A stretch of DNA of 43,711 bases from Streptomyces fuscichromogenes (GTDB taxonomy: Bacteria > Actinomycetota > Actinomycetes > Streptomycetales > Streptomycetaceae), in assembly GCF_014645815.1 (NCBI RefSeq), contig NZ_BMML01000047.1, forward strand, positions 1 through 43,711. The letters are read 5' to 3'. The notes beneath the pieces are model-generated. The model was not told the origin of the DNA and ran no database searches. It saw only the letters and a list, made by a program, of their open reading frames with translations. Both the position numbers and the translations under genes were made by a program. Each line of letters opens with the position of its first letter. Within the stretch, counting starts at the first letter, position 1. Below are positions 1-8,192 of this stretch, piece after piece.

Positions 1-54
1 AACCGGATGACGTCAATCGCCAAGGCCATCCTCACCCTGGAGCGGCAACGCTGA
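1..54 (+). CDS. 3' end of an unidentified CDS (partial)
   Basis: The first reading frame is open from the window edge and stops at 52-54, leaving 17 codons that end in LTLERQR. It is too short to assign. The surrounding transposon debris makes the end of a transposase possible, but this is a guess. Confidence 0.2.
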   Translation, partial: NRMTSIAKAILTLERQR

Positions 55-414
55 AGAAGCTCAGTGAGTCAGCCGCGCAGCGGCAGACGAGTGGCTCAAG
101 CCAGCCGACGCGGGTGGAGCAGTCCCGGCCGATGCCGAGCACGCCGGGCGCGTCTCTGAGCCCGTGCATCGTGAAAGCTGCGCGGCCGACATTCCGGTGT
201 GCATAGGCGTCGGGCGGCTCGCGCAGATCTGGGGCGGTAGATTTCCAGATACGCGAAGAGCACGGTGGACAGCTTCGGACGCCTCGACCAGCACCGCGTA
301 GTCGGCATACTTGAATCCGCTGGCGCTGCTGTCAATCCCCTCGAAGCGTGGAGACGTTGTCATGCCACTTCGGCCCGGAGCCGGGCCCTTGACGTTCTGT
401 GTGCTTCCGCCATG

Positions 415-650
415 TTGCCGTTCGAACGGGATCGGGGCGAGCCCGTCGTCGGCACTGCGTCTCCTGCTGGTGTTGTAGAAGCCCGCGATCCAGGTCGAGA
501 TCTTGATGCGGGCCACCGCACGGATGGCGAAGTGCTGCCGGTGGGCGAACTCGACCCTGAGCGTGCTGTTGAACGACTCCGCGGCGGCATTGTCCAGTGC
601 GCACCCGCCCCGCCCCATCGACTGCACGATCCCCAGGGACCGGCAGGCGG
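415..650 (-). pseudogene. IS3-family transposase (integrase core) remnant
   Basis: On the minus strand the translation carries the C-terminal part of an IS3-type rve integrase: a DNAAAESFN motif (the final catalytic Glu region), then HRQHF, WIAGFYN and an RRRSADDGLAP stretch typical of the C-terminal tail. The N-terminal half of the transposase and any OrfA are missing. The frame runs without a stop out of a cysteine desulfurase fragment upstream, so the transposon end was joined in frame to an unrelated gene. It is not functional. Confidence 0.7.
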
Positions 651-672
651 AGGGTGCATTCTGCACAGCGGT

Positions 673-915
673 CGCGGATCGCAGCGCCGGGTTGTTCGCC
701 TCCGAGCCGGAACCGGTGAGCACGATCTCCTCCGGGCCCGCCCCGATCAGCGCGGCCACCTGCCGCCGCGCCCGCGCCGGCGCCGCACGGGGCGCCGCGC
801 GGTACGCGTGCGCGCCGGAGAGACCGCCGAAACCGCCCGCGAGGAACGGGAGCATCGCCGCCGTCACCCGGGGGCGACCGGGGGGCGTTGTGGTCCGGAT
901 ACAGCGGACCGTCCT
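673..915 (-). pseudogene. Cysteine desulfurase (NifS/IscS-like) N-terminal fragment
   Basis: The minus strand encodes pieces of the start of a PLP-dependent cysteine desulfurase. A YPDHNA motif (usual YLDHNAT) near 890-910 lies in one frame. AAMLPFL, SGAHAY, then QVAALIGAGPEEIVLTGSGS and EANN follow in another frame. A frameshift in the C-rich stretch near 880-890 separates the two parts. The protein breaks off after about 65 residues, where IS3 sequence begins. The PLP lysine and active-site cysteine are absent, so this is a dead remnant. Confidence 0.65.
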
Positions 916-1304
916 TGGGGATCGGGCTCACCGGCTTGTTCATGAGAACCGTCGCGTTCGTTCGTCCGCTGAGGTCGGCCGGGACCGCACACCGGTCCAC
1001 CGCTCTACCCAGGGTGTCCGCTGTGCGGCGGACGAAGACTCGCCGTGCCGGGGCGATCGGATCGGTGCCGGCGAAGGTCGCAGGTGAACCTTCTTGTCAC
1101 GGAGCTACGTTCCCTTTACGTGACCATAGAGCGAAGTGAGGAGCGGCGGTGGACTTCGGCGCGAACTCGGCGGCCCCGGCGTCTCGTCACCCACGACGGT
1201 GTGAGCACGACACGCTGTAACGGTGGCCTGCCGAAGCCGCGTTCTCGGGTCCGGCCGTGAGCGGGGCGACGGGCGGACCCGTGTGGCTGAAGTCCGGGAC
1301 GCTC
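916..1304. other. Non-coding stretch upstream of the prenyltransferase
   Basis: No convincing gene is seen in either strand. It holds a GTAAC promoter-like element at 1217-1237 (listed separately). A 6-bp inverted repeat, GTCACG/CGTGAC, lies at about 1097-1125. The reading frame of the prenyltransferase is open from a GTG at 1257. Confidence 0.5.
1217..1237 (+). promoter_or_regulatory. GTAAC promoter-like element, weak copy, upstream of the UbiA gene
   Basis: The sequence TGTAACGGTGGC is identical over 12 bases to the element in front of the HpgT gene at 35815-35826, and points the same way relative to its gene. The downstream half (CSGAT) is not conserved: 9 nt after GTAAC comes CCGAAGC. 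It lies about 20-70 nt before the possible starts of the prenyltransferase. The promoter function is inferred. Confidence 0.4.
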
Positions 1305-2180
1305 ATGTCCCTTGTCGTGGCTCATGCACCGCGTTCCGCACGCGGCTGCCTCCGGTTGATGAGGCTGCACGCGCCCATCGGCACCTGGCTCTACCTCTTC
1401 CCCGGACTGTGGGCCGTCGTCCTGGCCGAGGGCGACGACATCCGGTGGCGGATCGTCGTCGCGTTCGGACTGGCCGCGGTGCTGATCCGGGGAGCTGGAT
1501 GCACCATCAACGACATCGTCGACCGGGAGATAGACGCGCAGGTGCGCCGCACGGCCGACCGGCCGATCCCGGCGGGGCTGGTCACCGTGCGGCAGGCGAC
1601 GGTGTTCGCCGCCGCGCAGACTCTGGCGGCGCTGCTGATCCTGGCCTGGGTCGACCGGACGGCCGCTGAGGTCATAGCGGCCTCATTCCTCCTGATCGTC
1701 TCCTACCCCTTCATGAAGCGCGTCACCTATTGGCCGCAGGTGCCGCTCGGTCTGGCATTCAGCGCTCTGGCGCCGGCGGGCTGGGTCGCGGTGACCGGTT
1801 CCTTCGCGCCGGCCGCCTGGGCGCTTTATGCGGCTGGATTCTTCTGGACTGTGGGACACGACACGGTCTATTCCCATCAGGACAAGGAGGACGACCGCAG
1901 GATCGGTGTCAAGTCCGCGGCGCTGAGATTCAAGGCGGCCACCCCTTGGTGGCTGGGGCTTTTCTACGGCGCGACGCTGGCGCTCCTGGTCTGGACGGCG
2001 TATCTGACTCACGCGGGGCCGGTGTGCTACCCGATTCTTCTGATAGGCGCGCTGAATTTCGCCTGGCAGATAGCCGTTATCAGAGAGGACACAGCAGACG
2101 GATATCTGCGCGCTTTCGTCGGGAACCGGCACTTCGGCTGGATTGTCCTGGGCTCGTTCCTCGCGGGAAAGTTGATCTGA
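1305..2180 (+). CDS. UbiA-family aromatic prenyltransferase
   Basis: Integral membrane prenyltransferase that would transfer a prenyl chain from its diphosphate to an aromatic ring. The first Asp-rich motif, NDIVDREID (about residues 69-77), and the second, DTVYSHQDKEDD (about 186-197), are the two Mg2+/diphosphate-binding sites of the family. Several hydrophobic segments fit the usual 8-9 helices, and about 291 residues is a normal length. The start is uncertain: ATG 1305 was chosen for length, while GTG 1257 (307 aa) is also open. It stands 61 nt before pabAB, in the same direction. The aromatic acceptor is therefore probably PABA or an oxidised PABA, as for prenyltransferases of the benzastatin and xiamenmycin type. 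The prenyl donor cannot be read from the sequence, and no prenyl diphosphate synthase is in the window. Confidence 0.88.
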   Translation: MSLVVAHAPRSARGCLRLMRLHAPIGTWLYLFPGLWAVVLAEGDDIRWRIVVAFGLAAVLIRGAGCTINDIVDREIDAQVRRTADRPIPAGLVTVRQATVFAAAQTLAALLILAWVDRTAAEVIAASFLLIVSYPFMKRVTYWPQVPLGLAFSALAPAGWVAVTGSFAPAAWALYAAGFFWTVGHDTVYSHQDKEDDRRIGVKSAALRFKAATPWWLGLFYGATLALLVWTAYLTHAGPVCYPILLIGALNFAWQIAVIREDTADGYLRAFVGNRHFGWIVLGSFLAGKLI

Positions 2181-2241
2181 CGGCCCGGCGAAATCCGACG
2201 AAGGCTCGGCCGGAACGTTCCATTCATCCGCGAGGCAGGGC

Positions 2242-4356
2242 ATGCAGACGTTACTCATCGATCACCGTGATTCCTACACGTTCAACCTCTACCAGTTCAT
2301 CGCCGCGGTGAACGGGCGGAAACCCGTCGTCATCCGCCACGACGATCCGCAACTCGCGACGGCGGACCTGGACGCCTTCGACAACATCGTGCTCTCACCC
2401 GGCCCCGGTCGGCCGCAGGTCGAGCAGGACCTGGGATATTCCGCGCAGATCCTGGGTCGGACCGCGCTGCCGGTCCTCGGGGTATGCCTGGGACATCAGG
2501 CCGTCGCCCATCTCGCGGGTGCGACCGTCTCCCTGGCCCCCCGACCCAGACACGGCCATGTCAGCCGGATCAGGCACGCCGATCCGGAGCTGTTCGACGG
2601 AATACCCCAGGATTTCAGCGCGGTGCGTTATCACTCGCTGCGCGTCGAGGAACCGTTCCCCGAGACGCTGGAGGCCACGGCCTGGTCCGAGGACGGCGTC
2701 GTGATGGCGCTGCGGCACCGGCTTCTTCCGCGCTGGGGTGTGCAGTTCCACCCGGAGTCCATATCCACAGAGCACGGGCATGCGCTGCTGGAGAATTTCC
2801 GCAGGCTGACACAGCGACGGACCACACAAGGCACCGGAACCGGCCGGGTGCGCACACCGCTCGCCACCACACATACGCCGAAGACCCCGGGCGGACCGGC
2901 CCTCGTCGTCACCAGTCGGGCGATTCCCGCGGCCATCGACACGGAGACGCTCTACCGGACGTTCTTCGAGTCCTCGTCGTCCTCCTTCTGGCTGGACGGC
3001 GGCAGAACGACAGACAATCCGTCGAGGTTCTCGTTCCTGGGAGACGTCAGCGGGCCACTGAGCGAAGTGCTGACGTACCGGCTGGAGACGGACACCACCG
3101 AGATTCGTACCGCGAGCGGCGTCCGGACCGAACGGGGAAGCATCTTCGCTCTGCTGGAGCGCCAGCTCGCGGAGCGGACGGTCACGAATCCCGGATTCCC
3201 CTTCGACTTCGTCGGCGGATACGTCGGGTATTTCGGCTACGAGATGAAGGAGCAGACCGGAGGTGATCGTCGTCACCGGTCCGATGCGCCCGACGCGTGC
3301 TGGATGTTCGCGGACCGACTGATCGTGGTCGACCACGAGGAAGGCAGCACCTATGTGGTGGCCGTACACGGCCAGGCGGTTGGCGAATGTTCCGCAGCTC
3401 AGACGTGGGTCGACGCGACCACGGCCGAGATCCGTACTCTCCCGGTCAGCCGATCGCCGGGGATCACCCCACTCGCGGACCGCTTGACGGGCGTCGAACC
3501 GTCCTTCGTACGCGACCGCGCACGCTACCTCGCTGACATCGCGCACTGTCTGGAACAGCTGCGACAGGGAGAGAGCTACGAGATCTGCCTGACCAACAAA
3601 CTCCGGCTGCGAGCCGAGTGGAGCGACGGCGAATTTTACCGAATGCTACGGCACCGGAATCCCGCACCGTACAGCGCGCTGCTGCGTTTTCCCGAACTGA
3701 CGGTTTTCAGCTCGTCCCCCGAGCGCTTCCTGAAAATCCACGAAGGAATAGCCGAGACCAAGCCGATCAAAGGAACCGTCGCGCGCGGCGCCGACTTCGA
3801 GCAGGACGCGGAGCGCGCCGCTCGCCTGGCCGACGACGCGAAGACGCGTGCCGAGAATCTCATGATCGTGGATCTCGTGCGCAATGACCTGGGTCAGGTG
3901 TGCGATGTCGGCACGGTCGATGTCACCGATTTCATGGCTGTGGAGTCCTATGCGACCGTCCATCAACTGGTCTCCACGGTCCGCGGCAGGCTGATGCCCG
4001 GCATCACACCTATCGAATGCGTACGCCGGTGTTTCCCGGGAGGCTCCATGACAGGAGCGCCAAAACACCGTGCCATGCAGATCATCGACCGTCTCGAAAC
4101 GGAGGCGCGTGGCGTCTACTCGGGCGCTCTCGGCTACTTCGGTCTGGCCGGCGGGGCCGATCTGAGCATGGTCATCAGGACGGCGGTCCGCTCAGACGAG
4201 GAGTTGACCATAGGCTGCGGCGGGGCCATCGTGCTCGACTCGGACCCAGAGGCGGAATTCGACGAGATCGTGCTGAAAGCGGATGCGGTGCTGCGGGCAC
4301 TGCGTCCGGGCAGGGTACCGGAACTGGTGTCGGCTCCTGCGGGGGCCGGCTCATGA
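2242..4356 (+). CDS. pabAB: Aminodeoxychorismate synthase, fused PabA-PabB
   Basis: Converts chorismate and glutamine to 4-amino-4-deoxychorismate, the precursor of PABA. Residues 1-190 are a class I glutamine amidotransferase with nucleophile Cys82 in GVCLGHQ and the His170/Glu172 pair in QFHPES. From about residue 220 comes a chorismate-binding PabB domain. Lys510 in PIKGT distinguishes aminodeoxychorismate synthase from anthranilate synthase, which has PIAGT. The length (704 aa) fits the actinobacterial fused form found in chloramphenicol-type and PABA antibiotic clusters. A GAGG Shine-Dalgarno precedes ATG 2242. Codon 4 is TTA (2251-2253), so translation should depend on the bldA leucyl-tRNA. 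No aminodeoxychorismate lyase (PabC) is present here, so that step must come from elsewhere. The stop overlaps the next start (ATGA). Confidence 0.95.
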   Translation: MQTLLIDHRDSYTFNLYQFIAAVNGRKPVVIRHDDPQLATADLDAFDNIVLSPGPGRPQVEQDLGYSAQILGRTALPVLGVCLGHQAVAHLAGATVSLAPRPRHGHVSRIRHADPELFDGIPQDFSAVRYHSLRVEEPFPETLEATAWSEDGVVMALRHRLLPRWGVQFHPESISTEHGHALLENFRRLTQRRTTQGTGTGRVRTPLATTHTPKTPGGPALVVTSRAIPAAIDTETLYRTFFESSSSSFWLDGGRTTDNPSRFSFLGDVSGPLSEVLTYRLETDTTEIRTASGVRTERGSIFALLERQLAERTVTNPGFPFDFVGGYVGYFGYEMKEQTGGDRRHRSDAPDACWMFADRLIVVDHEEGSTYVVAVHGQAVGECSAAQTWVDATTAEIRTLPVSRSPGITPLADRLTGVEPSFVRDRARYLADIAHCLEQLRQGESYEICLTNKLRLRAEWSDGEFYRMLRHRNPAPYSALLRFPELTVFSSSPERFLKIHEGIAETKPIKGTVARGADFEQDAERAARLADDAKTRAENLMIVDLVRNDLGQVCDVGTVDVTDFMAVESYATVHQLVSTVRGRLMPGITPIECVRRCFPGGSMTGAPKHRAMQIIDRLETEARGVYSGALGYFGLAGGADLSMVIRTAVRSDEELTIGCGGAIVLDSDPEAEFDEIVLKADAVLRALRPGRVPELVSAPAGAGS

Positions 4357-5276
4357 GGATGCACTCGAACGGCTCCACGGCCCTGGAGCGGGACGCGCTG
4401 GTGCAGCTGACCCGCCGCTGGGGGAAACGGGTCGCCGTCAAACGCGACGAACTCGATCTCGACGGGCATTTCGACGAGTCGAAGCCCGATTTCGCGCGTC
4501 ACCTCGTGCCCGTTCTCGCGCTGCCCGCGGCGCGCGGCCTCGATCCGGAGGCGGAACACCGCATTCTGGCTGGCGCCTGGATCTCCTACAACGCCAAGAC
4601 CCAGGCGATCGAGGAAGAGATCATTCTGCCGGCGTGCAGGCTGATGCTCGGACCTGACTTCCCGCTGCCTCCCTCCGAATCAGCCGTCGCCGTGCTGCAC
4701 CAGACCATCATCGACGAGCATTACCACATTCTCATGTGCCACAACGCGGCAGGTGTGACCAGGCGGCGGCGAGGGCTGCCCCGACTCGCATTCCCGTCCA
4801 CGCAATGGTCCGTGGTGCGCGCGCTCGGCGAGTGCGTCGCGGCAGTGAGCGGTCCTGGCCGCGACATCGTCCGTGTGGCCTTCGCGCTCGCCGCCGAGAC
4901 CACCATCAACAGCTTCCTGTCCACCCTCGCGGACTCCCATGAGATCCAGCCGATGAACCGCCTCACGGTGGATCTGCACCGTAAGGACGAGAGCGGGCAC
5001 GCCGTCGTATTCAGAGTGCTGGCCACACGTTTCTTCGGTGAATTGTCGTCCCCCGAGCGTGAGTTGTTTCTCCATGCGCTGACGCGTGGCCTGGAGGCGT
5101 TCGGTGCTCCCGATCACGCCCCCTGGACAGCGGTTGCAAGCCTCGGCGGCCTCACCGTCGACGAGGAGCAACTGCGGGAGCTCCGAGATTGTTGCCCCGC
5201 ACCGAAGCGAGACACGACACCGCTGCGCAAGCTCCTGGCCGACCTGGGCGTCGAGCCCGCGGCCTTGGGCGCGTGA
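4353..5276 (+). CDS. AurF-type diiron arylamine N-oxygenase
   Basis: Oxidises the amino group of an aminoarene such as PABA to the hydroxylamine, nitroso or nitro level. All seven iron ligands known from AurF are present with one constant offset of 14: Glu87, Glu122, His125, Glu182, His209, Glu213 and His216 (seen in DEHYH, AAETT and HRKDESGH). The ATG at 4353 overlaps the pabAB stop as ATGA, so the two are translationally coupled, and PABA is the likely substrate. The length is 307 aa, similar to AurF and CmlI. Whether it stops at hydroxylamine (as in benzastatin) or goes to nitro (as in aureothin and cystobactamid) cannot be read from the sequence. The acetyltransferase further along favours the hydroxylamine route. 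Confidence 0.92.
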   Translation: MRMHSNGSTALERDALVQLTRRWGKRVAVKRDELDLDGHFDESKPDFARHLVPVLALPAARGLDPEAEHRILAGAWISYNAKTQAIEEEIILPACRLMLGPDFPLPPSESAVAVLHQTIIDEHYHILMCHNAAGVTRRRRGLPRLAFPSTQWSVVRALGECVAAVSGPGRDIVRVAFALAAETTINSFLSTLADSHEIQPMNRLTVDLHRKDESGHAVVFRVLATRFFGELSSPERELFLHALTRGLEAFGAPDHAPWTAVASLGGLTVDEEQLRELRDCCPAPKRDTTPLRKLLADLGVEPAALGA

Positions 5277-5356
5277 GCCGCGGGTCCGGTCGGTACGACC
5301 CGAAGCGTGGCTCCCATCCGTCTTTCGTGCCGCCCAGCCTCGCACTCGAACTGAAA

Positions 5357-5647
5357 GACCCCGAGCCGGTCGCGGAACCGGGCGGCCTGCAGCGGGTTGA
5401 CGGCCAGCACCGTGTAACCGGCGGTGACCAGGGCGCGTACCCACGGGCCCCGGTCGGTCTCGATCCCCACCACGACCTCGGCCTCGTCGGCCTCGTCCCC
5501 TGCCGCCTCGCCGATGAGCGCGTGCAGCCGGGTCATGCCGGCCACTCCCTCGGGCAGCCGGGCCTTGGCCAGCCGACGTCCCGCCGCGTCCATCACCTCG
5601 ACATCGTGATGATCCTCCGCCCAGTCATCGCCCACGAACAGTCGCAA
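5357..5647 (-). pseudogene. IS110-family transposase N-terminal remnant
   Basis: The minus strand encodes the start of an IS110-type DEDD transposase: FVGDDWAEDHHD with the first catalytic Asp, then VVVGIET with the Glu, and AVNPLQAARFRDR. After about 97 residues the homology ends and the frame runs antisense into the N-oxygenase gene. The second half with the catalytic Asp and the serine motif is missing. It sits between the N-oxygenase and the acetyltransferase genes and marks an insertion that separated them. Confidence 0.75.
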
Positions 5648-5903
5648 CGGTCCTCCCGCTCTCGATGCCGATCACCTTCAGCAGCCTGCCGGAGAACCAT
5701 CTGCGACCTAATCAAGCAGTGCTCACGCCGGCCATCGGCGGCGGGCACGACATCCCAGCAGCGATCAACTCTCCGGGCCGAACGGCAGAGGCACGGTCTT
5801 TCAGCAGGACTCAAGAAGTCCGGGAACACCGAGTGCTCATCTGCCGCCGGCTACCACCAGGAGTCTGCCGGATGGCCGACTCCCAGAACTGATTAGGAAG
5901 CAC

Positions 5904-6740
5904 ATGGTGAGCAGATCCCCTTGGACCCCGGAAGAATTCGATCTCGACGGCTACCTCGCCAGGATCGGCTGCACCGGAACGCTCGACCCCACCCTGGAAA
6001 CCCTGCGCGTTCTGCACCGGGCCCACGTGACGGCCATTCCCTTCGAGAACCTCGAAGCACTTCTCGGCCGGCAGGTGAGCCTGGAACTGGCCGAGGTGCA
6101 GGAGAAGCTGGTGACCCGGCGGCGCGGTGGCTGGTGCTCGGAGCACGCCGTACTCATGGCCGCCGCCCTGACGCGGCTCGGCTACCAGGTCACGGGCCTT
6201 ACCGCCAGGCCGCTGACCCGCGGGCAGCACAACGCCCCATCGGTGCATAGCCTGCTGTCGGTGCGACTCGACGACGGCTCGGTGTGGCTGGTCGACGTCG
6301 GCTTCGGCGCCCAGGGCCTGATCGAACCCGTACCGGTGAGGGACGGAAGCTACCGGCAGGACGACTGGACATTCCGGCTGGACACTGCGCCGACCGGTGA
6401 ACACCGCGTCCGCTCTGTGCATCCCACCGGTGACGCCCCCCTGTTCTCCTTCACGCTCGGTCCGCGATATCCCAACGACTTCAAAGTCATCAGCTGGTAC
6501 TACCAGACCCACCCCCGCTCGCCCTTCAACTCCCAGCTCATCCTGCAGACGGCTGCCGCCGACCGGCGATGCCTGCTCGTCGACGCCACCCTGACCCGCT
6601 TCCGCGCCGACGGGGCCCACGAAAGCAGCGCACTGTCCGGACCCGAGATCGTCGCCGCGGCTGGTGACCTCTTCGGTATCGAACTCGACGACACCGACGC
6701 CAAGGCTCTCTTGGACCGCTTCGCCGCCGGGAGCGGATGA
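5904..6740 (+). CDS. Arylamine N-acetyltransferase (NAT family)
   Basis: Cysteine-dependent acyl-CoA transferase that acetylates arylamines or arylhydroxylamines. The catalytic triad is visible: Cys78 in RGGWCSEH (canonical RGGxCxExN), His115 in APSVHSL and Asp131 in VDVGFG. The length (278 aa) is typical and an AGGA lies in front of ATG 5904. It lies about 630 nt downstream of the N-oxygenase in the same direction, with only an IS110 remnant between them, so both probably belonged to one operon. In benzastatin biosynthesis a NAT homologue O-acetylates the N-hydroxy-PABA product to activate it for cyclisation. The same role is inferred here. A detoxifying role on free arylamine is the alternative. 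Confidence 0.9.
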   Translation: MVSRSPWTPEEFDLDGYLARIGCTGTLDPTLETLRVLHRAHVTAIPFENLEALLGRQVSLELAEVQEKLVTRRRGGWCSEHAVLMAAALTRLGYQVTGLTARPLTRGQHNAPSVHSLLSVRLDDGSVWLVDVGFGAQGLIEPVPVRDGSYRQDDWTFRLDTAPTGEHRVRSVHPTGDAPLFSFTLGPRYPNDFKVISWYYQTHPRSPFNSQLILQTAAADRRCLLVDATLTRFRADGAHESSALSGPEIVAAAGDLFGIELDDTDAKALLDRFAAGSG

Positions 6741-6745
6741 CAGGC

Positions 6746-6943
6746 ATGCCCGCAGGAATCATCGCAACGGGCCGTCACCTCCTCCACGCGTGGCCGACAA
6801 CCGGGAGATCGGCGCCCGGTGCGGTGCATCGCCCGAGTGGATCGTGGAACGCACGGGCATCGTCACCCGGCGCTACGCCGACGACGGGGTGACCACCGCG
6901 GCGCTGGGCTCCGCCGCGGTCCGTGACCTTCTCCGCCGCACTA
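6746..6943 (+). pseudogene. KAS III (FabH-like) N-terminal fragment with frameshift
   Basis: Starting at ATG 6746, 6 nt after the acetyltransferase stop, the translation reads MPAGIIATGRHL. It then must shift frame to continue as PPRVADNREIGARCGASPEW and IVERTGIVTRRY, the classic start of a beta-ketoacyl-ACP synthase III. The frameshift lies near 6780. Homology stops at about residue 65, well before the catalytic Cys, His and Asn. The close spacing suggests it was once cotranscribed with the acetyltransferase gene and has since been lost. Confidence 0.75.
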
Positions 6944-7157
6944 CCGAACACAGCGAGCGGACATCGGTCCCGTCGTCCTGATCACCTCGCCCCTGCAGAC
7001 GCTCCGACGCCGCCGAGTTCCCTTCACGATCGGCGGGCTTCTCGGCCCGCCTCCCCAGGGCACGGCCGGCCCCCTGGTCCCAGGTCGGGATGGCTACCGG
7101 GGCATCCGTGATCGGTCACGAACCCTCCCGCCTGCTACTACCCTGCTACCATGCGGT

Positions 7158-7415
7158 ATGGCCTCTGACCGGAAGCAGACCCAGCTCCGCCTGTCACCCG
7201 ACGTGCTCGCCAACGGCAAGGACGCCGCGAAAGCCCGCGGACTCGACTTCAACAAGTATGTCGAGCGGCTGATCGTGGAAGACACGAGCGGTGCACGGGC
7301 CGCCGGCATGGAGGCCGCGCAGCGCTTCATCGACCAGCACGGCGGCTTCCTTGACGACCTGGAGCGCCAGTTCGACGAGCCAGCCGACGACGTACATCCG
7401 GGAGCTGCGGCGTGA
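7158..7415 (+). CDS. Ribbon-helix-helix-like antitoxin
   Basis: Small protein (85 aa) beginning TQLRLSPDVLANGKDAAKAR, which looks like a CopG/Arc-type strand plus two helices for DNA binding, followed by an acidic tail likely to bind the toxin. Its stop overlaps the GTG start of the downstream Doc-like gene (GTGA at 7412-7415), the usual arrangement for a type II antitoxin-toxin operon. ATG 7158 was preferred over the out-of-frame ATG 7151. The antitoxin role is inferred from order, size and fold pattern. Confidence 0.7.
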   Translation: MASDRKQTQLRLSPDVLANGKDAAKARGLDFNKYVERLIVEDTSGARAAGMEAAQRFIDQHGGFLDDLERQFDEPADDVHPGAAA

Positions 7416-7783
7416 TCGTGCACGTCGACGAGTCCTGGATCCTGGAAGTCGCCGAACGGGCCGGTCATCGCGATCCGAGCGTGGACGACTACGGCGTTCC
7501 GCTCGCAGCCGTCGCCCGTCACCGCGGCGAGTTCTTCGACCGCCCCGTCTACGACGGCCCCTACGCACGCGCCGCAGCCCTGGTCCACACGCTGGGACGC
7601 TGCCGCTGGCTGGAGCGCTCCAACCTCACCGTCGCCTGCGCCGTGGCCGTCATGTACCTCGAGGCGTCGAACATCCCGGTCGACCCCACCCGCGAACAGC
7701 TCTCGGCCCTGGCCCGCGAGCTGAACAGCCCACGCTGTACCGCCGAGCAGATCGCCGCCCTTTTGCGCACTTGGAAGCCCTGA
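7412..7783 (+). CDS. Fic/Doc-like toxin with degenerate motif
   Basis: Protein of 123 aa matching the layout of Doc toxins: an N-terminal segment with DPSVDDYGVPLAAVARHR, a central helix YARAAALVHTLGR, then WLERSNLTVACAVAVMYLE. In active Fic/Doc proteins the central motif is HxFxDGNKRTA; here it reads RCRWLERSNLTVAC. The catalytic His and the GNKR anion site are replaced, but the helix pattern after it remains. Similar divergent Doc-like proteins are, to my knowledge, common in Streptomyces. It starts with GTG overlapping the antitoxin stop and has GGGAG in front. It may be inactive, or use other chemistry. Confidence 0.65.
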   Translation: MIVHVDESWILEVAERAGHRDPSVDDYGVPLAAVARHRGEFFDRPVYDGPYARAAALVHTLGRCRWLERSNLTVACAVAVMYLEASNIPVDPTREQLSALARELNSPRCTAEQIAALLRTWKP

Positions 7784-7820
7784 TCCGCTGTCCCGGCCGG
7801 GTTTCGCAGTCCAGGGCGTT

Positions 7821-8192
7821 TCATGTCAATGACGGGCTGTTGCCAAGGAGTTCTCGGTGGCCTGTGACCAGGGCGCGTCGGCGGGCGAGGACGATCTGTT
7901 CGTCATCGAGCCAGTGGATGGCGGGCCCGTCGGACCGAGGCCAGTCACCCATGGCGGCCACGATGGGCGCGTAGGAGGGGTAGTCGCCGTTCACGGTCGC
8001 CTCGCGCAGCCAGCCGATGGTGTCGGTCAGGTCGCCGGCGGCGCCGCGGACGGCGTGGTGGAAGGCCCGGGCGTAGGCGTGCGACCAGCGGTCTGGACCG
8101 GCGCCTGCCCCACCTGTCACCGCAGCATGCCAGAACCGATACCAACCTGACCAAGCCCTACCAGATGCGCCTCCTGGATGCCATGACCCCAC
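7821..8192 (-). CDS. Hypothetical protein, probably a C-terminal gene fragment
   Basis: I do not recognise the family. From about 8105 down to the stop at 7821 the codons show strong actinobacterial GC3 bias, and the peptide (YARAFHHAVRGAAGDL, TIGWLREATVNGDYPSY, IHWLDDEQIVLARRR) looks like real protein. Codon use before about 8105 lacks the bias, and no Shine-Dalgarno precedes GTG 8192. The authentic N-terminus is therefore probably gone and only about 90 residues of the original protein remain. Confidence 0.4.
   Translation of the reverse strand: MGSWHPGGASGRAWSGWYRFWHAAVTGGAGAGPDRWSHAYARAFHHAVRGAAGDLTDTIGWLREATVNGDYPSYAPIVAAMGDWPRSDGPAIHWLDDEQIVLARRRALVTGHRELLGNSPSLT

Noticed and set aside
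1097..1126. GTCACG/CGTGAC inverted repeat upstream of the UbiA gene
   Set aside because: A 6-bp arm with a long spacer is common by chance and no second copy was found.
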